DNA of 9,848 nucleotides from Ktedonobacteraceae bacterium (GCA_014896635.1 JADBKA010000177.1:1-9848), one strand, 5' to 3'; positions 1-7,765 are shown, numbered from the stretch's first letter. Numbers and translations: made by a program. The notes: generated by a model not told the origin, from the letters alone.

Positions 1-301
1 CTGCGAGCGTATCTGCACGCACATATGCGCCGTGTCTGACAATGCAGCCGCGCCCGATGATGCAAGGACCATGAATATAGGCGCCTGGCTCGACTTCAGC
101 ATCTTCCTCGATCAAAATATGCTGACCCACAAGATAGGCTCCTGGGTGTACCAGGCCGCGAATCTCATTCCTGCTCGACGTGTGAGAGCGCAGGTAGTCG
201 TCGATCTGCGTGAGCGCTTCCCAGACGTATTCTACACCCTCGAAGATATCCCGATAGGCGAAGTGCTCCCATGCAAAGAAATCACCTGGGCTGAACATCA
301 T
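1..301 (-). CDS. Left-handed beta-helix transferase-like protein (GlmU C-terminal-like), 3' end missing
   Basis: The first 100 residues are visible; the gene runs off the left edge. Residues 1-40 form an alpha-helical lead with a W-E-A-L-x-x-I-D-D-Y-L pattern. From about residue 48 hexapeptide repeats begin (HPGAYLVG, ILIEEDAEV, AYIHGPCIIG, CIVRHGAYVR), as in left-handed beta-helix acyltransferases and the GlmU-like sugar-nucleotide family. This lead plus helix resembles short bacterial proteins annotated as UDP-N-acetylglucosamine pyrophosphorylase-related; those lack the N-terminal Rossmann uridylyltransferase domain, so the true reaction is uncertain. The start is the first of two adjacent ATGs, with AAAGGA about 8 nt upstream. 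It is the third gene of the operon, 21 nt after the TIM-barrel gene, so probably co-transcribed and translated from its own site. The fold is clear; substrate and function are unknown. The opposite-strand reading frame here is a shadow. Confidence 0.8.
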   Translation of the reverse strand, partial: MMFSPGDFFAWEHFAYRDIFEGVEYVWEALTQIDDYLRSHTSSRNEIRGLVHPGAYLVGQHILIEEDAEVEPGAYIHGPCIIGRGCIVRHGAYVRADTLA

Positions 302-322
302 CTGTGATTTCCTTTCTCGAAA

Positions 323-1150
323 CTACTGTCCAGGACGGAGCTGCTTGAAGCGGCGGGTATTTTCGGTAATGGCAATCTCGGTTGGCAGGCGTTCCATGCT
401 GGATGCGCCGAAGAAGCCAACAACACCGCGTGTGTGCGCCAGCACGTAGGCGGCATCTTCGGGTTCGGCGATGGGACCGCCGTGACAGAGTACGAGAATA
501 TCTGGATTGACCGCTTTAGCCGCATCGTGCATAGCCTGAACGCGCTGGACGCTCTCATCCAGCGTGAGCGCCGTTTGTGCGCCGATAGAGCCTTTGGTGG
601 TCAGGCCCATATGGGGAACAAGCACGTCGGCGCCGGCCTGCGCCATCGCCCGCGCTTCATCAGGATTGAAGACATACGGAGCAGTGAGCAGATCCAGTTC
701 ATGCGCCATGCGGATCATCTCGACTTCCAGGCCAAAGCCCATGCCCGTCTCTTCAAGATTCTGGCGGAACGTACCGTCGATCAGACCGACGGTTGGGAAA
801 TTCTGCACGCCGGCAAAGCCCATCTCTTTCAGTTGCTTCAGAAAGTAAGGCATGACGCGGAACGGATCGGTACCGCACACGCCCGCCAGCACCGGCGTAT
901 GCTTAACAATGGGCAGCACCTCGCTCGCCATCTCAACGACAATAGCGTTGGCGTCTCCATAGGGCATCAGACCTGCCAGGGAGCCACGTCCGGCCATGCG
1001 GTAGCGCCCGGAGTTGTAAATGATGATCAGGTCTACTCCTCCAGCTTCGACGCATTTCGCTGATAACCCCGTCCCTGCCCCGGCTCCGATAATCACGCCG
1101 CCGCTGCTCACTGTCTGCTTGAGTCGTGCAAGTGCTTCTGTTCTATTCAC
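323..1150 (-). CDS. TIM-barrel protein, phosphoenolpyruvate-hydrolase-like family (Tm-1 C-terminal-half homologue)
   Basis: A complete 275-residue protein, predicted cytosolic. It reads as a single alpha/beta barrel: GAGTGLSAK at 23-32, [18 protein letters not shown] at 40-57, [11 protein letters not shown] at 87-97, [13 protein letters not shown] at 114-126, [13 protein letters not shown] at 179-191, LCHGGPI at 221-227 and [14 protein letters not shown] at 245-258. These strand-end motifs match the family annotated as phosphoenolpyruvate hydrolase or TIM-barrel signal transduction protein, whose biological substrate is not settled. The start is GTG at 1150-1148; its GTGA overlaps the stop of the upstream Tm-1-like gene, and a full AGGAGG lies 6 nt upstream (1157-1162), so the two are translationally coupled. 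In plant Tm-1 the equivalent barrel is fused behind the UPF0261 domain; here it is a separate chain that probably works with its neighbour. The family call is secure, the catalytic role is not. Confidence 0.9.
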   Translation of the reverse strand: MNRTEALARLKQTVSSGGVIIGAGAGTGLSAKCVEAGGVDLIIIYNSGRYRMAGRGSLAGLMPYGDANAIVVEMASEVLPIVKHTPVLAGVCGTDPFRVMPYFLKQLKEMGFAGVQNFPTVGLIDGTFRQNLEETGMGFGLEVEMIRMAHELDLLTAPYVFNPDEARAMAQAGADVLVPHMGLTTKGSIGAQTALTLDESVQRVQAMHDAAKAVNPDILVLCHGGPIAEPEDAAYVLAHTRGVVGFFGASSMERLPTEIAITENTRRFKQLRPGQ

Positions 1151-2394
1151 TGTGTTCCTCCTGTAGCTGTCGTAGATACATGCTGGCGGATCAGTTCATC
1201 CAGGCGGCTCGCCATCGCCTGTGCGAAGCGCGGATCGTTGATCTCCATATCCAGTTCGTGGACCTCGACGGTATCATGCAGGTCAGCCTTGAGTGCATCA
1301 ATCAGGGCCTGATCGGCAACAGGATCGTAGAAAGGCTGGCCTTCTGTATCAATTAGTGAGACGCCGCGCAACGGGATGAAGAGCGCCACCGGGCCGCGCG
1401 CCTGGTTGAGCTTACGCGCGATAATGTGGCCCAGTTCCGCGCATTCCTGAGGGGTGGTGCGCATCAGCGTGACGGTCGGGTTATGCTTGTAGAGCGTGCG
1501 TGTGCGAAATTTCTCCGGCACCGTGTCGATGGGACCGAAGTTGACCATGTCGAGCGCACCGAGCGAAACGACCTGGGGCAGTGCCTGCTTGCCAGCCGCT
1601 TCCAGGCGGTGGGGTCCGGCGCTCAGCACCCCACCTACCAGCTCGTCTGCCAGTTCTGTTGTTGTGATATCGAGCACGCCGGCCAGAAAGCCGCCGTTAA
1701 CCAGAGCCTCCATTGACTGGCCGCCGGTGCCTGTGGCATGGAAAACCAGCACCTCATAGCCGCGCGCTTCGAGATACTGGCGCGCCTCTGTCACACAGGG
1801 GGTGGTGACCCCAAACATGGTGGCGCCGATCAGCGGTTTTGTCGCCGCTGCGGGCTGGAAGGTTGCGTAAGACTGCGCCATACCGCTGATAGCAGCGGCG
1901 GCATTGCTCAGAATACGCTCTGAAAGACGGTTAATTCCGGCGATATCGACGACAGAATACATCATGGCGATATCAACCGCTCCGACGTAGGGCCGCGTAT
2001 CCCCAGAAGCCAATGTAGAGACCATCAGCTTCGGTACGCCAACTGGCAGTGCGCGCATGGCCTGGGTAATGAGCGCGGAGCCGCCGGAGCCACCCAGGCC
2101 CAGAACGCCATGCAGGCGTCCCTGAGCGAAGAGACCGCTCACGATGGCGGTGGCTCCGCGTGCCATTGTCTCAATAGAGGCGCCGCGATCTCCGATAGCT
2201 GCCAGTTGTGCGACATCTGCTCCGGCGGCGCGCGCTACCTCTTCGCGGCTGATGTCGGGTGGCGCGAGAGGCGTGCCTTTCACGCCGGCGTCGATCAAAA
2301 TAACCTCGCAGCCCGCAGCCTGCACCTTGTCACGCAGATAGGCATATTCGTTGCCTTTCGTATCAAGCGTGCCGAGCAGTACAACAGTTGCCAT
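1147..2394 (-). CDS. Tm-1-like (UPF0261) ATP-binding-domain protein
   Basis: A complete 415-residue protein, predicted cytosolic, first gene of the operon. Family marks are the N-terminal [15 protein letters not shown] at 8-22, the glycine-rich [13 protein letters not shown] at 98-110, [14 protein letters not shown] at 125-138, MFGVTTPCV at 193-201, [12 protein letters not shown] at 218-229, [14 protein letters not shown] at 242-255 and FIPLRGVS at 339-346. These are conserved across bacterial, fungal and plant members of UPF0261. The tomato member, Tm-1, inhibits tobamovirus RNA replication through this domain; what the bacterial proteins do is not established, and ATP binding here is inferred from the family. 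The start is ATG at 2394; the nearest purine-rich site is AGGAAAGGA, about 11 nt upstream and inside a duplicated leader segment. The gene overlaps the next by 4 nt, pointing to a two-protein complex. The long plus-strand frames inside it are shadows. Confidence 0.93.
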   Translation of the reverse strand: MATVVLLGTLDTKGNEYAYLRDKVQAAGCEVILIDAGVKGTPLAPPDISREEVARAAGADVAQLAAIGDRGASIETMARGATAIVSGLFAQGRLHGVLGLGGSGGSALITQAMRALPVGVPKLMVSTLASGDTRPYVGAVDIAMMYSVVDIAGINRLSERILSNAAAAISGMAQSYATFQPAAATKPLIGATMFGVTTPCVTEARQYLEARGYEVLVFHATGTGGQSMEALVNGGFLAGVLDITTTELADELVGGVLSAGPHRLEAAGKQALPQVVSLGALDMVNFGPIDTVPEKFRTRTLYKHNPTVTLMRTTPQECAELGHIIARKLNQARGPVALFIPLRGVSLIDTEGQPFYDPVADQALIDALKADLHDTVEVHELDMEINDPRFAQAMASRLDELIRQHVSTTATGGTQ

Positions 2395-2399
2395 AGCTG

Positions 2400-2428
2400 T
2401 CTCTATCCTTTCCTGAAAAATAGCGGCA
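2400..2428 (-). repeat. 29-bp direct repeat, copy 1 (contains the ribosome binding site of the Tm-1-like gene)
   Basis: Exactly identical to 2519-2547. On the minus strand it contains CAGGAAAGGATAGAGA directly before the ATG at 2394, so this copy supplies the translation initiation region. Confidence 0.9.
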
Positions 2429-2490
2429 GTGCGACATGATAAAATTTAACAAACAGAGTCGGCAAAAAGTGTGAGATCGTGTCTGGTAGG

Positions 2491-2509
2491 GGCGCCCCTG
2501 GCGGGCGCC
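2491..2509. repeat. GC-rich palindrome / stem-loop between the direct repeats
   Basis: GGCGCCC and GGGCGCC pair as a 7-bp stem over the loop CTGGC. A perfect 12-bp palindrome AGGGGCGCCCCT (2488-2499) and an 8-bp palindrome GGGCGCCC (2503-2510) overlap it, so other pairings are possible. There is no T-run on either side, so it is not a normal terminator. Confidence 0.6.
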
Positions 2510-2518
2510 CTGGCCCGG

Positions 2519-2547
2519 TCTCTATCCTTTCCTGAAAAATAGCGGCA
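2519..2547 (-). repeat. 29-bp direct repeat, copy 2 (upstream, no start codon after it)
   Basis: Second exact copy, offset by 119 bp from copy 1. It carries the same purine-rich RBS-like core, but on the minus strand it is followed by a GC-rich palindrome rather than a start codon. Sequence beyond both copies is also loosely alike (CATGATA, then GAGT-x-GGC-x-x-AAAA), suggesting a partly decayed longer duplication. Confidence 0.85.
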
Positions 2548-2692
2548 TCATGATATGAATTACACGCTGAGTGGGCGGAAAAATTCACATCTGCGGTTTG
2601 CGAAGCGGGAATGGTTTCGTCTTTGACATGGGCTGCACCTCTTCCTGTGTGCCTGAATCTGTTCGACGCTGAGAATAAAAATAAACAACCAC

Positions 2693-2701
2693 ATTATATC
2701 A
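2693..2701 (-). promoter_or_regulatory. Extended -10 promoter for the Tm-1-like operon
   Basis: On the minus strand the sequence is TGATATAAT, a perfect extended -10 (TGn plus TATAAT). No good -35 lies 16-18 bp upstream (CACAGA-like), which fits an extended -10 promoter. The predicted start near 2686 gives an untranslated leader of about 290 nt. Confidence 0.6.
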
Positions 2702-2732
2702 GTTGGTGATCGTTTTCTGTGAGGGCGAGGAG

Positions 2733-2759
2733 AGGGGACAGCCGCTCAAGCTGTCCCCT
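2733..2759 (-). terminator. Hairpin after the P450 stop, possible terminator
   Basis: AGGGGACAG (2733-2741) and CTGTCCCCT (2751-2759) form a perfect 9-bp stem over a 9-nt loop, starting 5 nt after the P450 stop codon. The position suits termination of P450 transcription. The T-rich run (TTTTCTT) is on the plus-strand side; the minus-strand transcript sees only a C/U-rich tail, so efficiency in that direction is uncertain. Confidence 0.55.
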
Positions 2760-2763
2760 TTTC

Positions 2764-3951
2764 TTATTGTGACTGGAATGTGACGGGGAGATTCTTGATG
2801 GCGAAGATGATGCCCGTCTGGACCGTGATGGGAGCATCGGTCACACGCTGCAAGCCCGGCAATTGTTGCAGGATCATCGGCAATGCGATTCTGGCTTCCA
2901 GGCGTGCCAGTGGAGCGCCGAGACAGAAGTGGATGCCGTGTCCAAATGCCAGGTGCCGGTTTGGCTCCCGTTGAATATCGAAGCGGTCGGCATCGGGAAA
3001 TTGGGCCGGGTCGCGGTTGGCCGAGGCCAGCCAGGCCAGCATCACCTGGTTAGCGGGGATGCGCTGACCGCTCAGCTCGACGTCGGTCGTAGTCAGGCGG
3101 AAGAGATTCCAGACCGGCGACAGGTAGCGTAGCACTTCTTCAATGGCGGCGGGTATCAGTTCTGGCTCGCGTTTGAGGCGTTCCAGCGAATCGGGAAAAT
3201 CAGTGAGACAGAGAATAGCGTTGGCGAGCAGGTTCACGGTTGTCTCGTGGCCGGCGAAGAGCAGGAGAATGCAGAAACTGACCAGTTCAAGCTCACTCAG
3301 GCGCTCACCATCCACTTCGGCGTTGCTCAGCACACTGAGCAGATCCTCACGCGGCTCCTTACGGCGCACCTCTAAGAGATGAGAGAAATAGTCGAACAAC
3401 TCCTGTTGCGTGATGCGCATGCGCTGGCCTGCTTCCTGCCGGTTAGCCGATGGATTGGTGCCGATGCCGCGTATCCAGTGCTGGAATCTGGCCTTATCCT
3501 CTGCCGGAATGCCCAGCATCTCCGCGATAACGGTTGCCGGCAAGGGGAAAGCGAAATCAGTGACCGCATCCATTGAACCTCGCGCCCTGGCGCGGTCCAG
3601 CAGCTCCTGAGTAATGGCAGTGATACGTTCTGAAAGACTGGCAACAGCGCGCGGCGTAAAAGCCAGGTTGACGATGTTGCGCAGCTTGCGGTGATCGGGC
3701 GGATCTTTGGCAACAAGCGTATGCTCGATGAAAGAGCCGGTGAAGGGCGTCGGCGTACCCGCGCGTTGCTGTGATGAGAACCGCTGGTGATCTGTCAGAA
3801 CCTGCTGCACATCATTGTAGCGAAAGACGTGCCAGAGGTGCGTCCTCTCGTCGTAGAAGACAGGCTGATTTTCGCGCATCTGTGAGAACCAGGCGTAACT
3901 CTGGAGAATCTGTTCGAGCGCGTGCGTGCTCAGTCTATGACCCTGCTGCAT
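2764..3951 (-). CDS. Cytochrome P450, soluble bacterial class
   Basis: A haem monooxygenase of 395 residues, normal for soluble bacterial P450s, with no N-terminal membrane anchor. Visible marks are DPPDHRKLR at 83-91 (C-helix region), the I-helix oxygen-activating motif AGHETT at 233-238, the ExxR pair E272/R275 (K-helix), and the haem loop FGHGIHFCLG at 336-345 with the axial cysteine at 343. All key residues are present, so it should be active given a ferredoxin/ferredoxin reductase; none is encoded nearby. Substrate cannot be read from sequence. The frame extends 7 codons further to a TTG at 3972, but the ATG at 3951 is preferred because GGAAAGGA lies 7 nt before it, whereas the TTG has only a site 2 nt away. 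DUF2277 is upstream on the same strand after 201 bp. The family is certain, the subfamily is not assigned. Confidence 0.96.
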   Translation of the reverse strand: MQQGHRLSTHALEQILQSYAWFSQMRENQPVFYDERTHLWHVFRYNDVQQVLTDHQRFSSQQRAGTPTPFTGSFIEHTLVAKDPPDHRKLRNIVNLAFTPRAVASLSERITAITQELLDRARARGSMDAVTDFAFPLPATVIAEMLGIPAEDKARFQHWIRGIGTNPSANRQEAGQRMRITQQELFDYFSHLLEVRRKEPREDLLSVLSNAEVDGERLSELELVSFCILLLFAGHETTVNLLANAILCLTDFPDSLERLKREPELIPAAIEEVLRYLSPVWNLFRLTTTDVELSGQRIPANQVMLAWLASANRDPAQFPDADRFDIQREPNRHLAFGHGIHFCLGAPLARLEARIALPMILQQLPGLQRVTDAPITVQTGIIFAIKNLPVTFQSQ

Positions 3952-4043
3952 TGAGCAATCCTTTCCTTGCAAAACTCTCCTGAAGGGCTATATCATCCAG
4001 TATGCAGCCCTATTTTCAAAGGAGAGAAAAACACAATGGTTCT

Positions 4044-4052
4044 ATTTTATCA
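4044..4052 (-). promoter_or_regulatory. Candidate extended -10 promoter for the P450
   Basis: Minus strand TGATAAAAT, one mismatch from TGnTATAAT, with no recognisable -35. The predicted start near 4037 would leave a leader of about 86 nt before the P450 ATG. It lies in the 201-bp gap between P450 and DUF2277, which otherwise shows no gene. Confidence 0.4.
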
Positions 4053-4152
4053 TGCAAGAGCCGGGATCGGGTCTACTTGCTCATTTTTTTGCCTGCCCGG
4101 AGTCCGGTGGATGGCATATCTGAAGAAGCTGTGTTCTTTTTTCTAGCTGCCT

Positions 4153-4422
4153 CTATCCAGCGAATCTCCGGCTATTCCGTGCTCGTGCCAGCGCTTCTTC
4201 TTCTGCGCGATTTTTGGACGGAGCGCTCGTTTCGAGAGAAACCAGCAGAGTATGGCAGGTCGCTGCTATCTCATCGACAGCGGTAAAGAAAGCCGCTTCG
4301 TTATTTTTTGATGGTTGATGGAAGCCGCTCACTTTTCGCACGAATTGCAGTGCTGCCGCCCGGATCTCTTCCTCAGTTGCGGGCGGTTCAAAGTTGAAAA
4401 GCGGTTTGATATTTCTGCACAT
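4153..4422 (-). CDS. DUF2277 family protein
   Basis: A complete small protein of 89 residues. It opens with MCRNIKPLFNFEPPAT and continues EEEIRAAALQFVRKVSG, then FHQPSKNNEAAF, AVDEIAATCHTLL and a charged RAEEEALARAR tail; this whole layout is typical of DUF2277. The family has no established function. It is predicted cytosolic and mostly helical, with no membrane segment. The conserved Cys2 and the NFEPP segment are intact. GAGGA lies about 8 nt before the ATG. It is upstream of, and on the same strand as, the P450, though the 201-bp gap and a candidate promoter for the P450 argue against obligate co-transcription. The overlapping plus-strand frame at 4002-4286 has no family resemblance and I leave it out. 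Confidence 0.93.
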   Translation of the reverse strand: MCRNIKPLFNFEPPATEEEIRAAALQFVRKVSGFHQPSKNNEAAFFTAVDEIAATCHTLLVSLETSAPSKNRAEEEALARARNSRRFAG

Positions 4423-4787
4423 GGGCTTTTCCTCATCAGATCAGAGTAGTCAGGCTGCATTCTTGCGAGTTCTGTGAATATGACAGGACACCTGGTACGT
4501 TTCGTTGAATCTGACCTGTTATAGATATCTTCTCTCGTATGAGGGCGAAACCGGAAAGTGCCTGCCCAGTTTTCTACTGCTGTTCACTCTCTGGCCGGCT
4601 TTGATATCACTTTCATAGAGCAAATGGCGGTTTCCGAGAGCGAGCCTGATCTGTTATACTGTGAGCGGGATGGCACAGGCCAGTAGTTGTAGTCTGCTTT
4701 GCTCATTCCTGAATAGAGAGCCTGTGGAAGTAACATGTTATAGTCCAGCAGGCTTGCTCTTGCCATGCAAAGTAATAACGAACATAG
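4423..4787. other. Divergent intergenic region between DUF2277 and the MFS exporter
   Basis: No gene found in 365 bp. The heptamer TGTTATA occurs three times on the plus strand (about 4517, 4652 and 4736), each resembling an extended -10; the middle one (TGTTATACT) is the best. A minus-strand promoter for DUF2277 must also lie here, but I could not pick one. No terminator or RNA gene was seen. Confidence 0.6.
4652..4660 (+). promoter_or_regulatory. Candidate extended -10 promoter for the MFS exporter
   Basis: TGTTATACT matches TGn plus TATACT (5 of 6). A weak -35, TTCCGA at 4632-4637, is 17 bp upstream. The start near 4667 would give a leader of about 120 nt. Confidence 0.4.
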
Positions 4788-6104
4788 ATGAAAAGCGAAT
4801 TACCGCAATCTGCTCCTGAAGGTGCTGAGAAAGAATCTCTTTGTAGAACGATCAATAACGCTTCTTCTGTAGTGAAGGCGTCGAGCCAGTGGAGTGTTCT
4901 GCGCAATCGCAACTATGCGCTGCTGTTCTGGGGCCAGTTGATCTCAGCGACTGGCACACAGATGCAGGTACTGGCCGTTGCCTGGCAGGTGTATTTGCTG
5001 ACGCATTCCGCCATTATATTGGGAGCGATAGGACTGGTGCAGGCTGTCCCCCGCCTGCTGCTCTCGCTGGTGGGCGGCGTCTTTGCTGACGCCTTTGACC
5101 GGCGCAAGCTGCTGTTGATCATTGAGACGACAATGGCGGCAATGTCTGCGATACTGGCGCTTTGCACGTATTTCAATGTAATCAATATCACAATTATTTT
5201 TATTGTCGTATTGATTTCAGCCTGTATTTCTGCTTTTGAGTTTCCCACGCGCCAGGCGATGATTCCTGCACTGGTCTCGCGTGAGCAGATGCCGAATGCC
5301 GTCGCTCTCAGCTCTGTCATGATGCAGTTGACGTTTGTCATCGGTGCATCGCTAGGCGGATATGTACTTGCCGGTCTTGGAATCGCAAATACCTACTGGA
5401 TCGACGTTCTTTCCTATGTAGTGGTTATCGGCTCACTGCTGTTGATGGTTGTGCCGCGTGTACCTGTTGAAAAGCGGCCTCAAGCTGGCCTTGCAGCGTT
5501 TAGCGAAGGAATGCGCTTCTTGCGTGAGCACCCGCTCATTCTGGCTGTGCTCTCGCTCGATTTTTTTGCGACGTTCTTCGGTTCGCCCAGGGCGCTGTTG
5601 CCGGTATATGCCAGCGATATTTTGCATGCCGGGCCGGTGGGACTGGGTATTTTGCAGGCTGCTACTGCGCTAGGCGCGATTATGCTGACGCCGTTGACCG
5701 GGCGTATTACGCGCATTGCGCGGCAAGGATTGGGAGTTGCGCTGGCGATTGTGGGCTGGGGCATCTGTATTGTGGGCTTTGGCATAGTGTCCGGGCCGCT
5801 CTGGTTATCGGCGCTGCTGCTGGCAGGAGCCGGGGCGGCGGATATGGTGAGTATGGTACTGCGTAACGTGGTCATCCAGGTGGTCACACCGGATGAGTTT
5901 CGCGGGCGTATCAACGCCGTCAACGCGATGTTTGTGATCGGGGGTCCCATGCTGGGGCAATTTGAGTCGGGGATGGTAGCGGGAATTACCACGCCACAGT
6001 TTTCGGTAGTCAGTGGTGGCCTGGCCTGTATCATCGCAACGTTCATCATCGCCGCGCTCGTACCGGGGCTGTTGAAAGTAAAAATACTCCATAAAGTTGG
6101 ATAG
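4788..6104 (+). CDS. MFS transporter, EntS-like (MFS_3) exporter
   Basis: A complete 438-residue inner-membrane protein with about 12 hydrophobic segments. A hydrophilic N-terminal tail (1-40) leads into NRNYALLFWGQLIS, typical of EntS-like exporters. The MFS motif A between TM2 and TM3 is clear at 96-107 (GGVFADAFDRRK). FEFPTRQAMIPALV at 150-163 and TPDEFRGRINAVNAMF at 367-382 are marks of the MFS_3 branch, which includes the enterobactin exporter EntS and many macrolide or drug exporters. Proton-coupled export of a small molecule is the likely role; the substrate cannot be told from sequence. The start is the ATG at 4788; the ribosome site is weak (no clear GGAGG). It is divergent from DUF2277/P450, which could put the cargo in the same pathway, but that is inference. 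No clear terminator follows before comM. Confidence 0.9.
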   Translation: MKSELPQSAPEGAEKESLCRTINNASSVVKASSQWSVLRNRNYALLFWGQLISATGTQMQVLAVAWQVYLLTHSAIILGAIGLVQAVPRLLLSLVGGVFADAFDRRKLLLIIETTMAAMSAILALCTYFNVINITIIFIVVLISACISAFEFPTRQAMIPALVSREQMPNAVALSSVMMQLTFVIGASLGGYVLAGLGIANTYWIDVLSYVVVIGSLLLMVVPRVPVEKRPQAGLAAFSEGMRFLREHPLILAVLSLDFFATFFGSPRALLPVYASDILHAGPVGLGILQAATALGAIMLTPLTGRITRIARQGLGVALAIVGWGICIVGFGIVSGPLWLSALLLAGAGAADMVSMVLRNVVIQVVTPDEFRGRINAVNAMFVIGGPMLGQFESGMVAGITTPQFSVVSGGLACIIATFIIAALVPGLLKVKILHKVG

Positions 6105-6147
6105 AACAATCCATGAGCTGGGAGTGAAACGGGTTTTATTGAAACTC

Positions 6148-6176
6148 TTGCATTTTTCTCTCTGTTCGTGCATAAT
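6148..6176 (+). promoter_or_regulatory. Candidate promoter for comM
   Basis: TTGCAT (6148-6153), 17-bp spacer, CATAAT (6171-6176, 5 of 6). The predicted start near 6183 is only about 27 nt before the comM ATG. The -35 is weak, and read-through from the MFS gene is also possible. Confidence 0.45.
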
Positions 6177-6209
6177 ACCCAGGTAATATTTGTTGGGAGG
6201 AATGTGGTA

Positions 6210-7745
6210 ATGCTGGCAATGGTAAGAAGTTGTGCAATTATTGGTCTGGAAGGTGCGCTGGTCGAAGTGGAGGTTGACCTCTCAAGTGGCCTCTTAGCGT
6301 TCAACGTTGTAGGACTTCCCGATGCCGCTGTAAGCGAGGCCAGGGAACGAGTGAGGGCCGCGATAAGGAATAGCGGCTGCTTTTTTCCGACGCGGCGGAT
6401 TACCGTCAATCTTGCGCCGGCTGACCTGCGCAAGGAAGGCCCGGCGTATGATCTTCCAATAGCGATTGGAATATTGCGTGCGAGTGAGACGATCAATCCT
6501 GCTGCCGATGCGCTGATGGCCGAGAGTCTTTTCCTGGGCGAGTTGTCGCTGGATGGGAGTCTGCGCCATACGAACGGCATTCTGCCGATGGTAGCGCTGG
6601 CGCGGGAGAAGCGGGTGAAGCATGTTTTTGTGCCGGCGGTGGATGCGATGGAGGCCACGCTGGTTGAGGGGATCACCGTCTACCCGGTGGAGTCGCTGAG
6701 CAGGCTTGTGGCACACCTGAACGGTGAGCGCCGTATCGAGCCATATGCGCGCGATTCTTCGCTGCTTGATTATTCAGACGAGGCAACGTACGGACAGGAT
6801 ATGGCGGCGATTCGTGGTCAGGAGCATGTCAAGCGCGCGCTGGAGGTCGCTGCGAGCGGCGGCCATAACGTCTTGATGAGTGGCCCGCCGGGGTCGGGCA
6901 AAACACTGCTGGCCCGCGCTACGTCTTCGATTCTGCCGCGCATGACCATTCAGGAAGCGCTCGACGTGACCAGAATCTACAGCGTAAGTGGCCTGCTCTC
7001 GCCTGATATTCCTCTGATACGGCAGCGTCCTTTTCGTGCTCCGCACCATACGATCAGCCATGCCGGCCTGGTGGGGGGAGGGCGGGTTCCCCGACCCGGT
7101 GAGATTAGCCTGGCGCATCGCGGCGTGCTCTTCTTAGATGAACTCCCTGAATTCGGGCAGAACGTGCTCGAAGTGCTGCGTCAACCGCTGGAAGACAAAG
7201 TGGTCACGATAGCGCGAGCACAGGGTACCATCACCTATCCCGCCAATTTTATGCTGGTAGCAGCTATGAATCCCTGCCCTTGCGGCTTTTATCTGGACCC
7301 GGTGAAAGAGTGCTCCTGCTCCGCTGTGGCTATCGCGCGCTATCAGAAGCGCATCAGCGGTCCTCTGCTTGACCGTATAGATATTCATATCGAGGTGCCA
7401 CGTGTTGATTATGAGAAGCTAGCGGATAAACGCCGGGGAGAGACCTCAGCAGCCATCCGCGAGCGTGTGCAGGCGGCGCGCGAGCGGCAACTGCGGCGTT
7501 TTGCCGGCACGAAGCTCACCAGTAATGCCGAGATGGGACCGGCGGAAGTACGCGATTTCTGCCCGGTCGATGCGACCGGCGAAAAGCTCTTGAAAGCTGC
7601 GATGCAACAGCTTCACCTGTCTGCACGGGCGTTCCACCGCGTGTTGAAGCTGGCACGCACGATTGCCGACCTGGCCGACTCCGAAATGATCGCCGCCACT
7701 CATGTCGCCGAAGCAATTCAGTACAGGCCGAGGATGGGCCTGTGA
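6210..7745 (+). CDS. comM: ComM/YifB family AAA+ ATPase (Mg-chelatase-like)
   Basis: A complete 511-residue protein, usual for the family. The N-terminal ChlI-like domain (about 1-175) has [11 protein letters not shown] and [22 protein letters not shown]. The AAA+ domain has Walker A GPPGSGKT at 225-232, Walker B VLFLDE at 306-311, and [18 protein letters not shown] before it. A four-cysteine cluster follows at 356, 358, 368 and 370, then [15 protein letters not shown], and a C-terminal Mg_chelatase_C helical domain. ComM of Vibrio cholerae is a hexameric helicase that promotes branch migration during natural transformation; homologues are also widespread in bacteria not known to be transformable, so a role in recombination is inferred here. 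The start is ATG 6210 because family members begin there and GGGAGG lies 9 nt upstream; the frame could extend back to a GTG at 6168. The long minus-strand frames over this gene are shadows. Confidence 0.96.
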   Translation: MLAMVRSCAIIGLEGALVEVEVDLSSGLLAFNVVGLPDAAVSEARERVRAAIRNSGCFFPTRRITVNLAPADLRKEGPAYDLPIAIGILRASETINPAADALMAESLFLGELSLDGSLRHTNGILPMVALAREKRVKHVFVPAVDAMEATLVEGITVYPVESLSRLVAHLNGERRIEPYARDSSLLDYSDEATYGQDMAAIRGQEHVKRALEVAASGGHNVLMSGPPGSGKTLLARATSSILPRMTIQEALDVTRIYSVSGLLSPDIPLIRQRPFRAPHHTISHAGLVGGGRVPRPGEISLAHRGVLFLDELPEFGQNVLEVLRQPLEDKVVTIARAQGTITYPANFMLVAAMNPCPCGFYLDPVKECSCSAVAIARYQKRISGPLLDRIDIHIEVPRVDYEKLADKRRGETSAAIRERVQAARERQLRRFAGTKLTSNAEMGPAEVRDFCPVDATGEKLLKAAMQQLHLSARAFHRVLKLARTIADLADSEMIAATHVAEAIQYRPRMGL

Positions 7746-7758
7746 TCGTGTGATCGTG
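7743..7758 (+). repeat. Two tandem 8-bp repeats at the comM stop
   Basis: TGATCGTG occurs twice in direct succession; the first copy contains the comM stop codon TGA. A partial third copy (TGACC) follows. Confidence 0.7.
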
Positions 7759-7765
7759 TGACCCC

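Larger units (their letters stand above)
2395..2763. other. Intergenic leader/promoter region between the P450 and the Tm-1-like operon
   Basis: No convincing gene in 369 bp. Read leftwards it holds, in order, the hairpin after the P450 stop, an extended -10 promoter, a leader of about 290 nt, and a duplicated 29-bp segment separated by a GC-rich palindrome. The 61-codon minus-strand frame at 2403-2588 has no family resemblance and crosses the repeats. Confidence 0.7.

Noticed and set aside
32..307. 91-codon plus-strand frame at the left edge
   Set aside because: It is antisense to the beta-helix gene, whose hexapeptide repeats and ribosome site make the minus strand the coding one.
434..1063. 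209-codon plus-strand frame
   Set aside because: It lies wholly inside the TIM-barrel gene on the other strand and has the His/Arg-rich composition of a shadow frame with no family resemblance.
2400..2547. CRISPR-like or attachment-site reading of the 29-bp repeat
   Set aside because: There are only two copies, no regular spacers, no cas or integrase gene, and one copy is the gene's own ribosome-site region.
4002..4286. 94-codon plus-strand frame between P450 and DUF2277
   Set aside because: It overlaps the 3' part of DUF2277, shows no recognisable domain and is Ser/Arg/Phe-rich in a non-specific way.
5480..6676. 398-codon minus-strand frame across the MFS and comM genes
   Set aside because: It is antisense to two secure genes; the Ser/Thr/Ala/Pro-rich translation is what the opposite strand of such genes gives.
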